DNA of 64,000 nucleotides from a bacterium (GTDB lineage Bacteria; Vulcanimicrobiota; Vulcanimicrobiia; Vulcanimicrobiales; SCRA01): the NCBI GenBank assembly GCA_004298675.1, contig SCRI01000080.1, forward strand, positions 12,983 to 76,982, given 5' to 3'. How positions within the stretch are numbered: the stretch's first letter is position 1; every line of letters begins with the position of its first letter. A model generated the notes under the pieces. The model made no database searches, was not told where the DNA came from, and was given only the letters and a program-made list of their open reading frames with translations. Shown here one piece after another: positions 9,027 to 17,620 of this stretch. Both the position numbers and the translations under genes were made by a program.

Positions 9027-9106
9027 GAAGATATCCTCCTCATCGGCGCGGATGGCTGATGTTCGATACCCCGGCCGACGCTCCGATTAACCCGCTACGC
9101 GTGCCG

Positions 9107-9382
9107 TTACTGCCGTCCTACTCTTGCTGCGACGACAGCGTTGTAGACCCAGGCCGCGATGGCTCCGCCCAGCGCCGCGATGATGACCAGCCAAAGGCCT
9201 CCGAGCAGCCCGAAGAGCGCACCCGGATGGTAATACGTTGGGCCATACGGCCCCATCATCGGGCCGCGGCCGTACATCATCATGGAGCCGCCCATGGAGA
9301 ATGCGCTGAGCAGGCCGAGGACGCCGAAGGCGACCGCGAGTCCGGCCGGGCTGAGCGGTTGGTAGCGTGGGGTTTGGTTCAT
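9107..9382 (-). CDS. Small membrane protein, two helices
   Basis: A 91-residue protein. The ATG at 9382 follows AAGGAG at good spacing, so longer frames upstream are rejected. Two hydrophobic segments (about residues 15-30 and 53-82) flank a Met/Gly/Tyr-rich turn (GGSMMMYGRGPMMGPYGPTYY). The Met-rich turn might bind metal such as copper, but that is a guess. It is divergent from the RND adaptor gene. Confidence 0.6.
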   Translation of the reverse strand: MNQTPRYQPLSPAGLAVAFGVLGLLSAFSMGGSMMMYGRGPMMGPYGPTYYHPGALFGLLGGLWLVIIAALGGAIAAWVYNAVVAARVGRQ

Positions 9383-9528
9383 GGAGGTGCTCCTTCCGGC
9401 ATCTGTGGCCAGGTTGAGATTACGACGGCGCGGCGCAGAATGCTGGAAGGAGTAGTGAAGGAGGCGCAACCAAAGGGCGGAAGCGCGGGTTCTGCAAGAG
9501 ATCACGAGCCGGCGCCGACAGGGGGAGC

Positions 9529-10779
9529 ATGCAGACTTCGAAGGTATTGGCTATGTTGGCCGTGGCAGCTGTCCTGGCTGGCTGCGCCGGGGGTGGAAAG
9601 GCGCAACAGCACGCGGCGGCCGCACCGCCGCTGGCCGTGGGCGTGGTCCATGCCGAGCGCGGCGAGATCGCCCGTACCGTCACGCTCGACGGCCAGATCG
9701 TGCCGCTGCTCGACTCGACGCTGTCGTTCCAACAGTCGGGGCCGATCACCGCGATCTACGTGAACGTCGGCGATCGCGTGAGCAAGGGCGAGCTGCTGGC
9801 GGCCATCGACGCCTCGACCCTGCGGGCGCAGTTGGCGCAGTTCCAGGCCCAGGCCGATCAGGCCGCGGCGCGCGCGCGCAGCTCCCAGGTCGGCATCCCC
9901 ATCACGCAGGCGCAGACCTCCGCCGCCGTGGAGGCCGCCAAAGCCGCTGTCGTGAGCACCGGACTGACCTACCGGCAGGATCAACAGCTCTACCGGCAAG
10001 GCTACGTCTCGCAGAGCGCGCTGCAGGACGCGCAGTCCGCGTACGTGCAGGCGCAGAGCCAGTATCGTGCCGCCGTTGCCAACGGCGCCAGTAATCAGGC
10101 GACGCAGTTGAACGCGCAGGCGGACCTTGCCACCGAGCGGGCGGCGCGCGCGCAAGTGCGCACGCTGCGCACGCAAATCGCGCAGACGGAGCTGCGCGCG
10201 CCCTTCGACGGCGTGGTCACGGCCCGGCTGATGGATCCCGGCGCCATGGCGGGGCCGGCAACGGCGGTCTTACGCGTCTCGCAGGTGCAGACGGTCTGGC
10301 TGAACCTCAACGTGCCCGATGCCGATCTCGCCTACGCGCGCACCGGTACGACGCTGGCGTTCCGCACGCCCTCGCTGCCCGGGCGTTCGTTCACGGCACG
10401 CATCGGTGCCATCAACGCCGTGCCCTCGCAGGGCACGCTCTCCTACCAAGCGCAGGCGCGCATTCCCAATCCCGGTGGTGTGCTGCGCGGCGGCATGCTC
10501 GTCACCGCGGTCCTGACGCAGGAGCGGCATGCAGGCGTGATCGTCGTGCCGCTGTCGGCGCTCGTACAGTCGCCGCAAGGGGCGGCCGTCTTCGTGGTCG
10601 CGAACGGTAAGGCCGCGCGCGTCGCGGTGCGCGTGGGTCTGGAGACCGATACGCAGGCCGAGGTCGCGGCCCGGGCCATCGTGCCCGGCACGCAGATCGT
10701 CGCGCGTCCGCCGGAGAGTCTGCAAGATGGTGCCGCGGTAGCCGTGAGCGCCGCGACGGGCTCGGACACGGCGCAATGA
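9529..10779 (+). CDS. RND efflux periplasmic adaptor (membrane fusion lipoprotein)
   Basis: HlyD/AcrA-type adaptor linking the inner-membrane RND pump to an outer-membrane channel. It has 416 residues with a lipobox (LAGC, Cys near residue 19). A barrel-sandwich half-motif GPITAIYVNVGDRVSKGELLA is followed by a long coiled coil (about 95-210), the second lipoyl half (TELRAPFDGVV) and the beta-barrel domain. The ATG at 9529 follows AGGGGGAGC. Its stop overlaps the pump gene start by 4 bases. Confidence 0.92.
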   Translation: MQTSKVLAMLAVAAVLAGCAGGGKAQQHAAAAPPLAVGVVHAERGEIARTVTLDGQIVPLLDSTLSFQQSGPITAIYVNVGDRVSKGELLAAIDASTLRAQLAQFQAQADQAAARARSSQVGIPITQAQTSAAVEAAKAAVVSTGLTYRQDQQLYRQGYVSQSALQDAQSAYVQAQSQYRAAVANGASNQATQLNAQADLATERAARAQVRTLRTQIAQTELRAPFDGVVTARLMDPGAMAGPATAVLRVSQVQTVWLNLNVPDADLAYARTGTTLAFRTPSLPGRSFTARIGAINAVPSQGTLSYQAQARIPNPGGVLRGGMLVTAVLTQERHAGVIVVPLSALVQSPQGAAVFVVANGKAARVAVRVGLETDTQAEVAARAIVPGTQIVARPPESLQDGAAVAVSAATGSDTAQ

Positions 10780-13700
10780 TCGGCATGTTCCTGCGGCGGC
10801 CGGTGCTCACGGCCGTCTGCTCGCTCATCATTTTGATCGCCGGCGCGGTGGTGGTGCCGACCCTGCCGATCGCGCAGTATCCACGCATCGCACCGCCCGT
10901 GGTCACCGTGAATGCGGCGTACATCGGCGCCGATGCCCAGACGGTGGAGTCGGCCGTCACGACACCGCTGGAGCAGGCCATCAACGGGGTGGAGGGGCTG
11001 CGCTACATCTCCTCCACCAGCTCGAACAACGGCGGTTCGACGATTACCTGCACCTTCCGGTTGGGGACCAATCTCGAGACCGCCACGACGGACGTGCAGA
11101 ACGCGGTGCAGTCGGCCATGGGACGTCTGCCTGACGCCGTGAAGCAGACCGGCGTCACCGTTTCCAAGAACGCCGGCACGTTCGTGATGGCGATCGCGCT
11201 GGTCTCCGACACCCCCAAGTACGGTCCGCTCTTTCTCAGCAACTACGCCGACTTGAACCTGGTCAACGCGCTCAAGCGCGTCGCCGGCGTGAGTGACGTG
11301 CGCGTCTTCGGCTCGGGCCGTTACGCCATGCGGATCTGGATCGATCCCCGCAAGCTGGCGCAATACGGTTTGGCCGCTTCCGACGTAATCGGCGCCCTGG
11401 AGGAGCAGAACGTCAACGTTGCCGCCGGTGCCATCGGCTCTCAGCCCGCGCCGGCGAACCAGCCGTACACCTATACCGTGCGCGCCGTGGGGCGGCTGAC
11501 CTCACCCGATCAATTCCGCCAGATCGTGCTGCGTGCCGCCGGCAATGGCGGCTACGTGCGCTTGGGCGACGTGGCGAAGATCGACCTGGGCTCCGAGAGC
11601 TACGACAACGCGATCCGCTTCGACGGCAATACCAACTCGATCGGCCTGGGAGTCTTGCAGCTGCCCACAGCCAACGCGCTCAGCGTCAGCCAAGCAGTGC
11701 GTGCCCAGATGAACGAGTTGGCCAAGGCGTTCCCGCCGGGCGTGCACTATGAGATCGCCTTCGACACCTCGGTCTTCGTGCACGAGTCGATCAAGGAAGT
11801 GCTCTTCACGCTCCTGTTCTCGATCGTGCTGGTGATCCTGGTGATCTATCTGTTCTTACAGGATCCGCGCGCCACGCTCATCCCGGCCGTCAGCATTCCG
11901 GTGTCGCTGATCGGCACGTTCATGATCATGAAGCTCTTCGGCTTCACGATCAACACGATCACGCTCTTCGGATTGACGTTGGCCACCGGGCTGGTGGTCG
12001 ACGACGCCATCGTGGTCATCGAAAATATCGCGCGCTTCATTCAAGAGAAGAAGATGGGCGGCATCAAGGGCGCCGAGGCCGCGATGCACGAGGTACAGGG
12101 CGCCGTGGTGGCATCCTCGCTGGTGCTGATCTCCGTCTTCGTGCCGGTGGCGTTCTTCCCGGGCACGACGGGCCAGCTCTACAAGCAGTTCGCCTTGACG
12201 ATCGCCGCCTCGATCTCGATCTCGTTGTTCGTCTCGCTCTCGCTCTCGCCGATGCTCTCCTCACGGCTCTTCCGGGAGCAGCACGAGTCGCACTTCCCGC
12301 CCTTCGTGTGGTTCAATCGCGGTCTCTCGGCCTTCCGCGCGCGTTACCGCCGGCTGCTGCCGGTGTTGCTGCGCGCTCGCTGGGCGGTCTTCGGCGTCTT
12401 CGTGCTGGCGTTGGCGTTGACCGGCTGGCTCTTCAAGACCACACCAACGGCCTTCATCCCCGACGAGGACCAGGGCTACTTCATCGTCACGGAGCAGGCG
12501 CCTGAAGGTACGTCGCTGGGCAACGAGATGAAGATCGCCGACCGGGTCGAGCGCATCATCCGCCAGCAGCCGGAGGTGCAGCACATCTTCGACGTGGCCG
12601 GCTTCAGCTTCACGGGTAGCGAGCCCAACCGCGGCATCATGTTCGTCAACCTCAAGCCGTGGGCGCAGCGCCAAGGCTCCGGGCACACGCTCAGCGCCAT
12701 CTTGGGGCGCCTGCGCGGCCCGCTCTTCGGCCTCGCCGGCGCGCAAGTTTTCGCTTTCAATCCACCTGCCATTCAAGGTGTGGGGAACTTTGGCGGTTTT
12801 CAGTACGAGTTGGAAGACCGCGGCAACGTCGGTCTGCCCGCGCTGACCGGCACGGCCTTTGGTTACATGATGCAGGGTAACCGTGACCCCGATCTCTCCA
12901 GCGTCTTCACGACCTTCCGCATCGACTCGCCGCAGCTGCTGCTCAACGTCGACCGCGACAAAGCCAAGGCGGTTGGGGTCTCGCTCTCCGATCTCTTCGG
13001 TACGCTGCAGGCGGAGCTCGGTTCCGTCTACGTCAACGACTTCAACTACCTCAGCCGCTCGTACCGCGTCTACGTGCAGGCCGACGAGCCGTATCGCGGC
13101 CGTATCGCCTCGCTCGGCGACCTGTACGTGCGCTCGAGCGCGGGCGGCATCGCCCCGGTGACGGAGTTCGTGAGCCCTGTCATTCAAAAGGGGGCGCCGA
13201 TCATCAACCACTACAACCTCTATCGTTCGATCGAGATCAACGGGCAGCCGGCGCCGGGTAAGGGCACCGGGCAAGCGATCGCGGCGATGGAGCAGTTGGC
13301 ACAGCGGATCGATCCATCCGGCGTCGCGTACGAATGGTCGGGCCTCTCGCTCGACGAGATCGAGGCAGGCTTCCTGACGATGCTGATCTTCGCGCTGGGC
13401 ATCCTCTTCACGTTCCTGGTGCTCTCGGCGCAGTACGAGAGCTTCGCCGATCCGCTGATCGTACTGCTGGCCGTGCCGGCGGCGCTCTTGGGCGCGCTCC
13501 TGCTGCTCGGATTGCGTCACATTCCGAGCGATGCCTACGCGCAAGTGGGCTACGTGATGTTGATCGGCCTGGCTAGCAAGAATGCGATTCTGATCGTCGA
13601 GTTCGCCAACGAACAACTGCGCGAAGGTGCGGACATCGTCACCGCCGCTTCGCGCGCCGCCCAAACGCGGCTGCGGCCGATCCTCATGACGTCGATTGCC

Positions 13701-13949
13701 TTCGTGGTGGCGGTTTTGCCGTTGGTCTTCGCCAGCGGCGCCGGTGCCAACGCGCGCCATTCGCTGGGTACGGTGGTCTGCGGCGGCATGCTGCTGGCCA
13801 CGTTCCTCAACCTCGCGATCACGCCGGTCATCTACGTGATCGTCAAGTCGGCCTCGCGGCGCGGCCGCGAGCTGTTCGGCCGTGGCCGTAACGGCCAGGC
13901 GCGCGCGCTGGAAGAAGAGCCGGTGCCGGTGGGCGAGGGGCACCAGTAG
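10776..13949 (+). CDS. RND multidrug efflux pump, HAE1 (AcrB) family
   Basis: Proton-driven trimeric exporter of hydrophobic and amphiphilic compounds, 1057 residues, full length. It starts MIGMFLRRPVLTAVCS, the conserved pump N-terminus. TM4 carries the proton-relay pair (LATGLVVDDAIVVIEN), and TM10 the partner Lys (YVMLIGLASKNAILIVEFA). Two large periplasmic domains sit between TM1-2 and TM7-8. It is translationally coupled to the adaptor. No TolC-type outer-membrane factor is encoded next to it. Confidence 0.95.
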   Translation: MIGMFLRRPVLTAVCSLIILIAGAVVVPTLPIAQYPRIAPPVVTVNAAYIGADAQTVESAVTTPLEQAINGVEGLRYISSTSSNNGGSTITCTFRLGTNLETATTDVQNAVQSAMGRLPDAVKQTGVTVSKNAGTFVMAIALVSDTPKYGPLFLSNYADLNLVNALKRVAGVSDVRVFGSGRYAMRIWIDPRKLAQYGLAASDVIGALEEQNVNVAAGAIGSQPAPANQPYTYTVRAVGRLTSPDQFRQIVLRAAGNGGYVRLGDVAKIDLGSESYDNAIRFDGNTNSIGLGVLQLPTANALSVSQAVRAQMNELAKAFPPGVHYEIAFDTSVFVHESIKEVLFTLLFSIVLVILVIYLFLQDPRATLIPAVSIPVSLIGTFMIMKLFGFTINTITLFGLTLATGLVVDDAIVVIENIARFIQEKKMGGIKGAEAAMHEVQGAVVASSLVLISVFVPVAFFPGTTGQLYKQFALTIAASISISLFVSLSLSPMLSSRLFREQHESHFPPFVWFNRGLSAFRARYRRLLPVLLRARWAVFGVFVLALALTGWLFKTTPTAFIPDEDQGYFIVTEQAPEGTSLGNEMKIADRVERIIRQQPEVQHIFDVAGFSFTGSEPNRGIMFVNLKPWAQRQGSGHTLSAILGRLRGPLFGLAGAQVFAFNPPAIQGVGNFGGFQYELEDRGNVGLPALTGTAFGYMMQGNRDPDLSSVFTTFRIDSPQLLLNVDRDKAKAVGVSLSDLFGTLQAELGSVYVNDFNYLSRSYRVYVQADEPYRGRIASLGDLYVRSSAGGIAPVTEFVSPVIQKGAPIINHYNLYRSIEINGQPAPGKGTGQAIAAMEQLAQRIDPSGVAYEWSGLSLDEIEAGFLTMLIFALGILFTFLVLSAQYESFADPLIVLLAVPAALLGALLLLGLRHIPSDAYAQVGYVMLIGLASKNAILIVEFANEQLREGADIVTAASRAAQTRLRPILMTSIAFVVAVLPLVFASGAGANARHSLGTVVCGGMLLATFLNLAITPVIYVIVKSASRRGRELFGRGRNGQARALEEEPVPVGEGHQ

Positions 13950-13966
13950 CGCGGCGGCGAAGCGGC

Positions 13967-14512
13967 ATGCGTATGACCGGCACCGACTACGATCTGTTGG
14001 AGCAGCAAGTGGCCTCGCTCTTCGAGAGCGAGCGCGATCTCATCGCCAATGCCGCGAACTTCTCCGCGTTCGTCTTCCACGAACTGCCGCTGGTGAACTG
14101 GGCCGGCTTCTACTTCCCTGACCGCGGGGATCTCTTGCTCGGACCGTTCGGCGGCAAACCCGCGTGCGTGCGCCTAGCCGCGGGACAGGGCGTGTGCGGT
14201 GCGGCGTTCACCTCCGGGACCACCGTCGTCGTCGACGACGTCAACGCCTTCGCGGGTCACATCGCGTGCGACGCCGCCTCACGTTCGGAGATCGTGCTGC
14301 CGCTGCTGGTACGCGGCGGGGTGGCCGGCGTCTTCGACATCGATAGCCCCGTCGCGTCGCGCTTCACGCCGCGCGATCGCGCGGGGCTCGAGCGTTTGGT
14401 GACGCGCTTCGTGGCGCTGACGTGGTTCCCGGATGCGTATCCCTGGCGCCCGCCCGCCGAGCCGGAGTTGGCGCGCGGGGTTGACGTGGCAGGGAAGCCA
14501 GGTGTACCATAG
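13967..14512 (+). CDS. msrC: Free methionine-(R)-sulfoxide reductase (GAF domain)
   Basis: Reduces free methionine-(R)-sulfoxide using thioredoxin. A single GAF domain of 181 residues. All three conserved Cys are present in their usual contexts: KPACVRL, GVCGAA and HIACDAAS, followed by SEIVLPL. It begins 17 bases after the RND pump stop, perhaps read through from that operon. It ends just before the M-box leader. Confidence 0.92.
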   Translation: MRMTGTDYDLLEQQVASLFESERDLIANAANFSAFVFHELPLVNWAGFYFPDRGDLLLGPFGGKPACVRLAAGQGVCGAAFTSGTTVVVDDVNAFAGHIACDAASRSEIVLPLLVRGGVAGVFDIDSPVASRFTPRDRAGLERLVTRFVALTWFPDAYPWRPPAEPELARGVDVAGKPGVP

Positions 14513-14520
14513 GCCGGTAT

Positions 14521-14677
14521 CCTCGTTAGGCGAGGCGTCTACACGATGACATGCCGCTGCCCGGAAAGGTCGAGAGACCCCAACGGGTGACCAGGCACCG
14601 CCGAATCAAGGCGTTACCTAATGCGGCTGAGGCCTTCGGGACTCTATAGCGTGTGGTGCTGAAGCTCGACGTTGAGG
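14521..14677 (+). ncRNA. M-box (ykoK leader) Mg2+ riboswitch aptamer
   Basis: The sequence follows the M-box consensus block by block: CGTTAGGCGAGGCGTCTACACG, GCTGCCCGGAAAGGTCGAGA, CCCCAACGGGTGACCAGGCA, then GCGTTACCTAATGCGGCTGAGG, GGACTCTATAGCGTGTGGTG and CTGAAGCTCGACG. The outer helix pairs CCTC at 14521-14524 with GAGG at 14674-14677. It is on the + strand, right after msrC and upstream of a terminator. M-boxes bind Mg2+ and terminate transcription when Mg2+ is plentiful. Here the regulated genes would be the small ORF, the barrel protein and the PAP2 phosphatase. Confidence 0.93.
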
Positions 14678-14710
14678 AAGAAGCCGGACCCGAATCCGGT
14701 CGATTTCTTG

Positions 14711-14743
14711 ACCGTCGGACGCGAGGAGCGCCGACGGTTTTTT
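14711..14743 (+). terminator. Intrinsic terminator of the M-box expression platform
   Basis: ACCGTCGG (14711-14718) pairs perfectly with CCGACGGT (14731-14738), extended inward by CGC/GCG with one bulge, and ends in a run of T. An alternative hairpin, CGGTC at 14697-14701 with GACCG at 14710-14714, shares the terminator's left arm and could act as antiterminator. This is what is expected of an OFF switch at high Mg2+. Confidence 0.85.
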
Positions 14744-14857
14744 GTTGCCGTGAGAGAGGGGGTGATGATCCGCCGTGGACGGCAGTTCCAGTAGTACCTT
14801 GCGCTGCGCGCCCGCGCGGCGCGCAACCTAATGTTTAAATAAGGATGAAGACGTGTC

Positions 14858-15037
14858 ATGTCGTTCTCTGTTTTTGCGCGCTCGCTGAGCGTGCGGCGCC
14901 GTATGCGCGCCATGTTTGCCGAGCCGGAGCGCCAACGAGCCGATCGCTACGATCGCGCCTCGACGTGGGCTGAGCGCCCCTCATACGAGCCGCCGGCCAA
15001 GTCGCGCCTCTACCTCTGGGTTCCGCACATTCGCTAG
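14858..15037 (+). CDS. Small Arg-rich protein (59 aa) downstream of M-box
   Basis: ATG at 14858 to TAG at 15037 gives 59 residues beginning MSFSVFARSLSVRRRMR and ending RLYLWVPHIR. About twelve Arg are present. There is no hydrophobic membrane helix and no signal peptide. AAGGA lies at 14841-14845, slightly far (12 bases) from the start. It sits between the M-box terminator and the barrel gene, with a 9-base gap to the latter, so the two should be co-transcribed. I do not recognise a family. It could be a real Mg-stress protein or a coupling leader ORF. Confidence 0.5.
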   Translation: MSFSVFARSLSVRRRMRAMFAEPERQRADRYDRASTWAERPSYEPPAKSRLYLWVPHIR

Positions 15038-15046
15038 AATCCGAAC

Positions 15047-16930
15047 GTGAAGAAGGTTATCGGGCTTCTGGCGCTGCTCTTCCTCTGCCTCACCGCAGCG
15101 GCATTGGCAGCGGATACGGTGGCGCCGGAAGCGCCGCCTTCGCCGCGGCCGGGGACGTTCGTACTGCACCTCGATCAGCGGATAGTGCTCATCGATCAAA
15201 CGACGAGCGGCCCGGGCGTCACGCCGCCCGAAGGGTCCGGCTTCATCAACGGCTCACCGGCCTCGCCGCTGACGCCGTACGATACGTTCTCGAGCGCGCC
15301 GCTGACGCCGGGCGTCGCCGGCGTCGCGCAGCTTCTGCTTGCGCCAACGTACGTGGGGCGCCGTTTCGACGTCGCCGCGACACTGGGCGCAGGCTACGTG
15401 CGCGGCAGCACGACCAACGCCGCCTACTGGAGTGGGGCGCTGCTGCCAGGCCTGAGCCCGCATCTGGGCGCGCAGGCGCTGCCGTACCGCGTCGTGTTTC
15501 CAACGCAGGCCGGGCAGGACGACGGCGCCGCCGCGCGCGCGTCGCTGCTCTCGTTCTCCGTCTCCGCACGCGACGGCAGTTTGGCGCTGCGCGGCGGCTG
15601 GTTCGATCTGCAGCAGACCGAGCGCTTTGTCTTCGCGCCCCCCGCGCTCACGAACGTGACGCCGGCCATCGGCCTCGCGACGACCGAATCGCTGGGCGGG
15701 GGAGCGCCAACGCTGGACTGGTGGACGCCGGATTCGCCGGCGCTTCCGCTGCACGGTGTCGATCTCGTTGCGCGCCACGCGCTGGGGACGCTCGAGTTGA
15801 CGGACGCAGCGCTGCCCGCGCTGCCCGGTACCTCGGCGCGCTTGACTGCGGCGTCACTGGTGATCGATCACGGCGAGGGAACGCGCTGGTCGGCGCAGAT
15901 GGCGCACGTGGTGACGGGCGGCGATCTGGTGTCCACCACGGTCCTCTTCGGCGGCGACGCGCAACTGCTGCCGACGCCGCAGGGCAATCTCCCGTTGAGT
16001 CAAATCGGCGGCCAGCGCGAGAGCGTGTTCGGCGTGCGCGCAGCGTTCCACGTGGCGCGCGCTCTGAGCGGTGTGGTGGAGCTGGCGCGCTCGACCTACG
16101 CCGCCGATCACGTCGCACAACCTGGTACTGGGAAACCGGGCGGCTACGCCCATGCGGGCCTTGTGCACACGTTTGGGCGCGCGAGTCTGGCGCTGGACTG
16201 GTACCGGAACGAGCCCTACTATGCCACCGTCATCCTGCCGTACGGCGCGCCGGAGAACGTGTGGAGCGTGGCGTGGTCGTGGCCGGGGCAGTGGCTGAAG
16301 TCGAACTACCAGATGATCGACAACAGCGTGGCCAACGTCAACCGCCAAGGGTATCGCGTGGGGTACGCGCTCTCCGGTGGGCCGCTCGAGCTGGCGCTCT
16401 CGGCCGCGCGCTTCGCGCAGATCGATCCCATCACCACGGCCGCTGCCGCCACTACCGGATTCGTGGATGGCTTCTATCTGCCGCAGGACCCCGCGGCCGC
16501 GACGCTTGGGCGCCAGCAGCAGTTCGCGCTATGGGCGGCCTGGCACGCGCGCTTTGGCGACGTGACGCTCGATTACGTCGACGACACCATGCATCGCGCG
16601 GCAGTAGCGCGTGCCCCCGCGGACGCCGTTTCCTACGACGCGCCCGAGCTTGCGCTGACGCTAGCGCATCACTTCAACGCACGCTTCTTGGCTGCGACGA
16701 GCCTGGCACGCTATGCCATGCGTGGCAGCTTCGCGCAAGGCGCCGCGACCAACGTGGACTTCGCGCAGCGCGTGGCCGTGGCGGGGCTGCAGTATCGCGA
16801 GGGCGCGCACACCGCCACGCTGGTGGAGTTCCGGCGCAGCGCGTTCGCGGGACTGCCGATCGCTGGCGGCGGGCTCTCACCCAACTTCACGGGCAGCCTG
16901 CTGATCGTGGAGCAGCGGATCCGATATTAG
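15047..16930 (+). CDS. Outer-membrane beta-barrel protein under M-box control
   Basis: A 627-residue exported protein. GTG start at 15047, Lys-Lys, a hydrophobic core and an Ala-rich cleavage site (ALAAD near residue 22) make a signal peptide. The rest is many alternating amphipathic strands with Gly/Ala turns, and the last residues (VEQRIRY) end in an aromatic, as barrel proteins do. I cannot assign a family. Its place behind an Mg2+ riboswitch suggests an outer-membrane route for divalent cations, parallel to the M-box-linked PE/PPE genes of mycobacteria, but that is inference. It is followed 2 bases later by a PAP2 gene. Confidence 0.75.
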   Translation: MKKVIGLLALLFLCLTAAALAADTVAPEAPPSPRPGTFVLHLDQRIVLIDQTTSGPGVTPPEGSGFINGSPASPLTPYDTFSSAPLTPGVAGVAQLLLAPTYVGRRFDVAATLGAGYVRGSTTNAAYWSGALLPGLSPHLGAQALPYRVVFPTQAGQDDGAAARASLLSFSVSARDGSLALRGGWFDLQQTERFVFAPPALTNVTPAIGLATTESLGGGAPTLDWWTPDSPALPLHGVDLVARHALGTLELTDAALPALPGTSARLTAASLVIDHGEGTRWSAQMAHVVTGGDLVSTTVLFGGDAQLLPTPQGNLPLSQIGGQRESVFGVRAAFHVARALSGVVELARSTYAADHVAQPGTGKPGGYAHAGLVHTFGRASLALDWYRNEPYYATVILPYGAPENVWSVAWSWPGQWLKSNYQMIDNSVANVNRQGYRVGYALSGGPLELALSAARFAQIDPITTAAAATTGFVDGFYLPQDPAAATLGRQQQFALWAAWHARFGDVTLDYVDDTMHRAAVARAPADAVSYDAPELALTLAHHFNARFLAATSLARYAMRGSFAQGAATNVDFAQRVAVAGLQYREGAHTATLVEFRRSAFAGLPIAGGGLSPNFTGSLLIVEQRIRY

Positions 16931-16932
16931 CC

Positions 16933-17598
16933 ATGAACGCGCCGCATACCGCACGGTCGCTGCTGCGCCGGGCGGCAACCCAGATCGGTCTCCCAGTGCT
17001 CGCCGTCTGCCTGTTGACACTGTTTGGCCTCGCCAAGCTGACCGAAGACGTCTTCGAGCAGGAGACGCACCGCTTCGACGTGGGCGCGCTTTTGTGGATC
17101 CACCACTTTGCGACTGCCGGAGCCGATCACATCGCGCTGGGATTGACATTCCTCGGAAACCCCATCTGGGTCATCGCGGTCATCGTGGTGAGTTTCGCCC
17201 TGTTGTGGCTGGCCGGCTGGCGCTCGGAGGCGCTGATGCTTCTGGTTGCGTGCGCCGGCGCATTCGCGCTCGACGTAGGGCTCAAACTGTCGTTTAGACG
17301 TGAGCGACCGGCGCTGTGGCCGCAGCTCGTCTCCGAGACGTCCTACAGTTACCCCAGCGGTCATGCGTTGTTCTCGCTCGTACTCTACGGCTTCTTAGCC
17401 TATGTGGTGGCGTCGCGCTTTCCGCGCGTGGCTTGGCTCTCGTACGGTGGCGCGGGCGCCCTCGTGATTGGAATTGGAGCTAGCCGTTTGTACCTCGGCG
17501 TCCACTGGCCGAGTGATGTCATGGCTGGACTCGCCGTAGGGCTCCTTTGGCTCGTAACCTGCATCGCGTTGCTGCGGTCCGCAGGTCGCGCGGCATGA
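16933..17598 (+). CDS. PAP2-family membrane phosphatase
   Basis: Integral membrane lipid or undecaprenyl-pyrophosphate phosphatase, 221 residues. The three PAP2 motifs are clear: KLSFRRERPALWP, SYPSGHALFS and SRLYLGVHWPSDVMAG, with about six membrane segments. ATG at 16933, two bases after the barrel gene's stop, so probably the same transcript and the same Mg2+ control. Lipid A, phosphatidate or polyprenyl pyrophosphate are possible substrates. Confidence 0.9.
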   Translation: MNAPHTARSLLRRAATQIGLPVLAVCLLTLFGLAKLTEDVFEQETHRFDVGALLWIHHFATAGADHIALGLTFLGNPIWVIAVIVVSFALLWLAGWRSEALMLLVACAGAFALDVGLKLSFRRERPALWPQLVSETSYSYPSGHALFSLVLYGFLAYVVASRFPRVAWLSYGGAGALVIGIGASRLYLGVHWPSDVMAGLAVGLLWLVTCIALLRSAGRAA

Positions 17599-17620
17599 CG
17601 TCGAGCTAGAACGTGCGCCG

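Noticed and set aside
12261-13943. 560-residue open frame antisense to the RND pump
   Set aside because: Composition typical of antisense of a GC-rich gene (many His, Arg, Asp, Gln), no family motif; the pump on + is certain.
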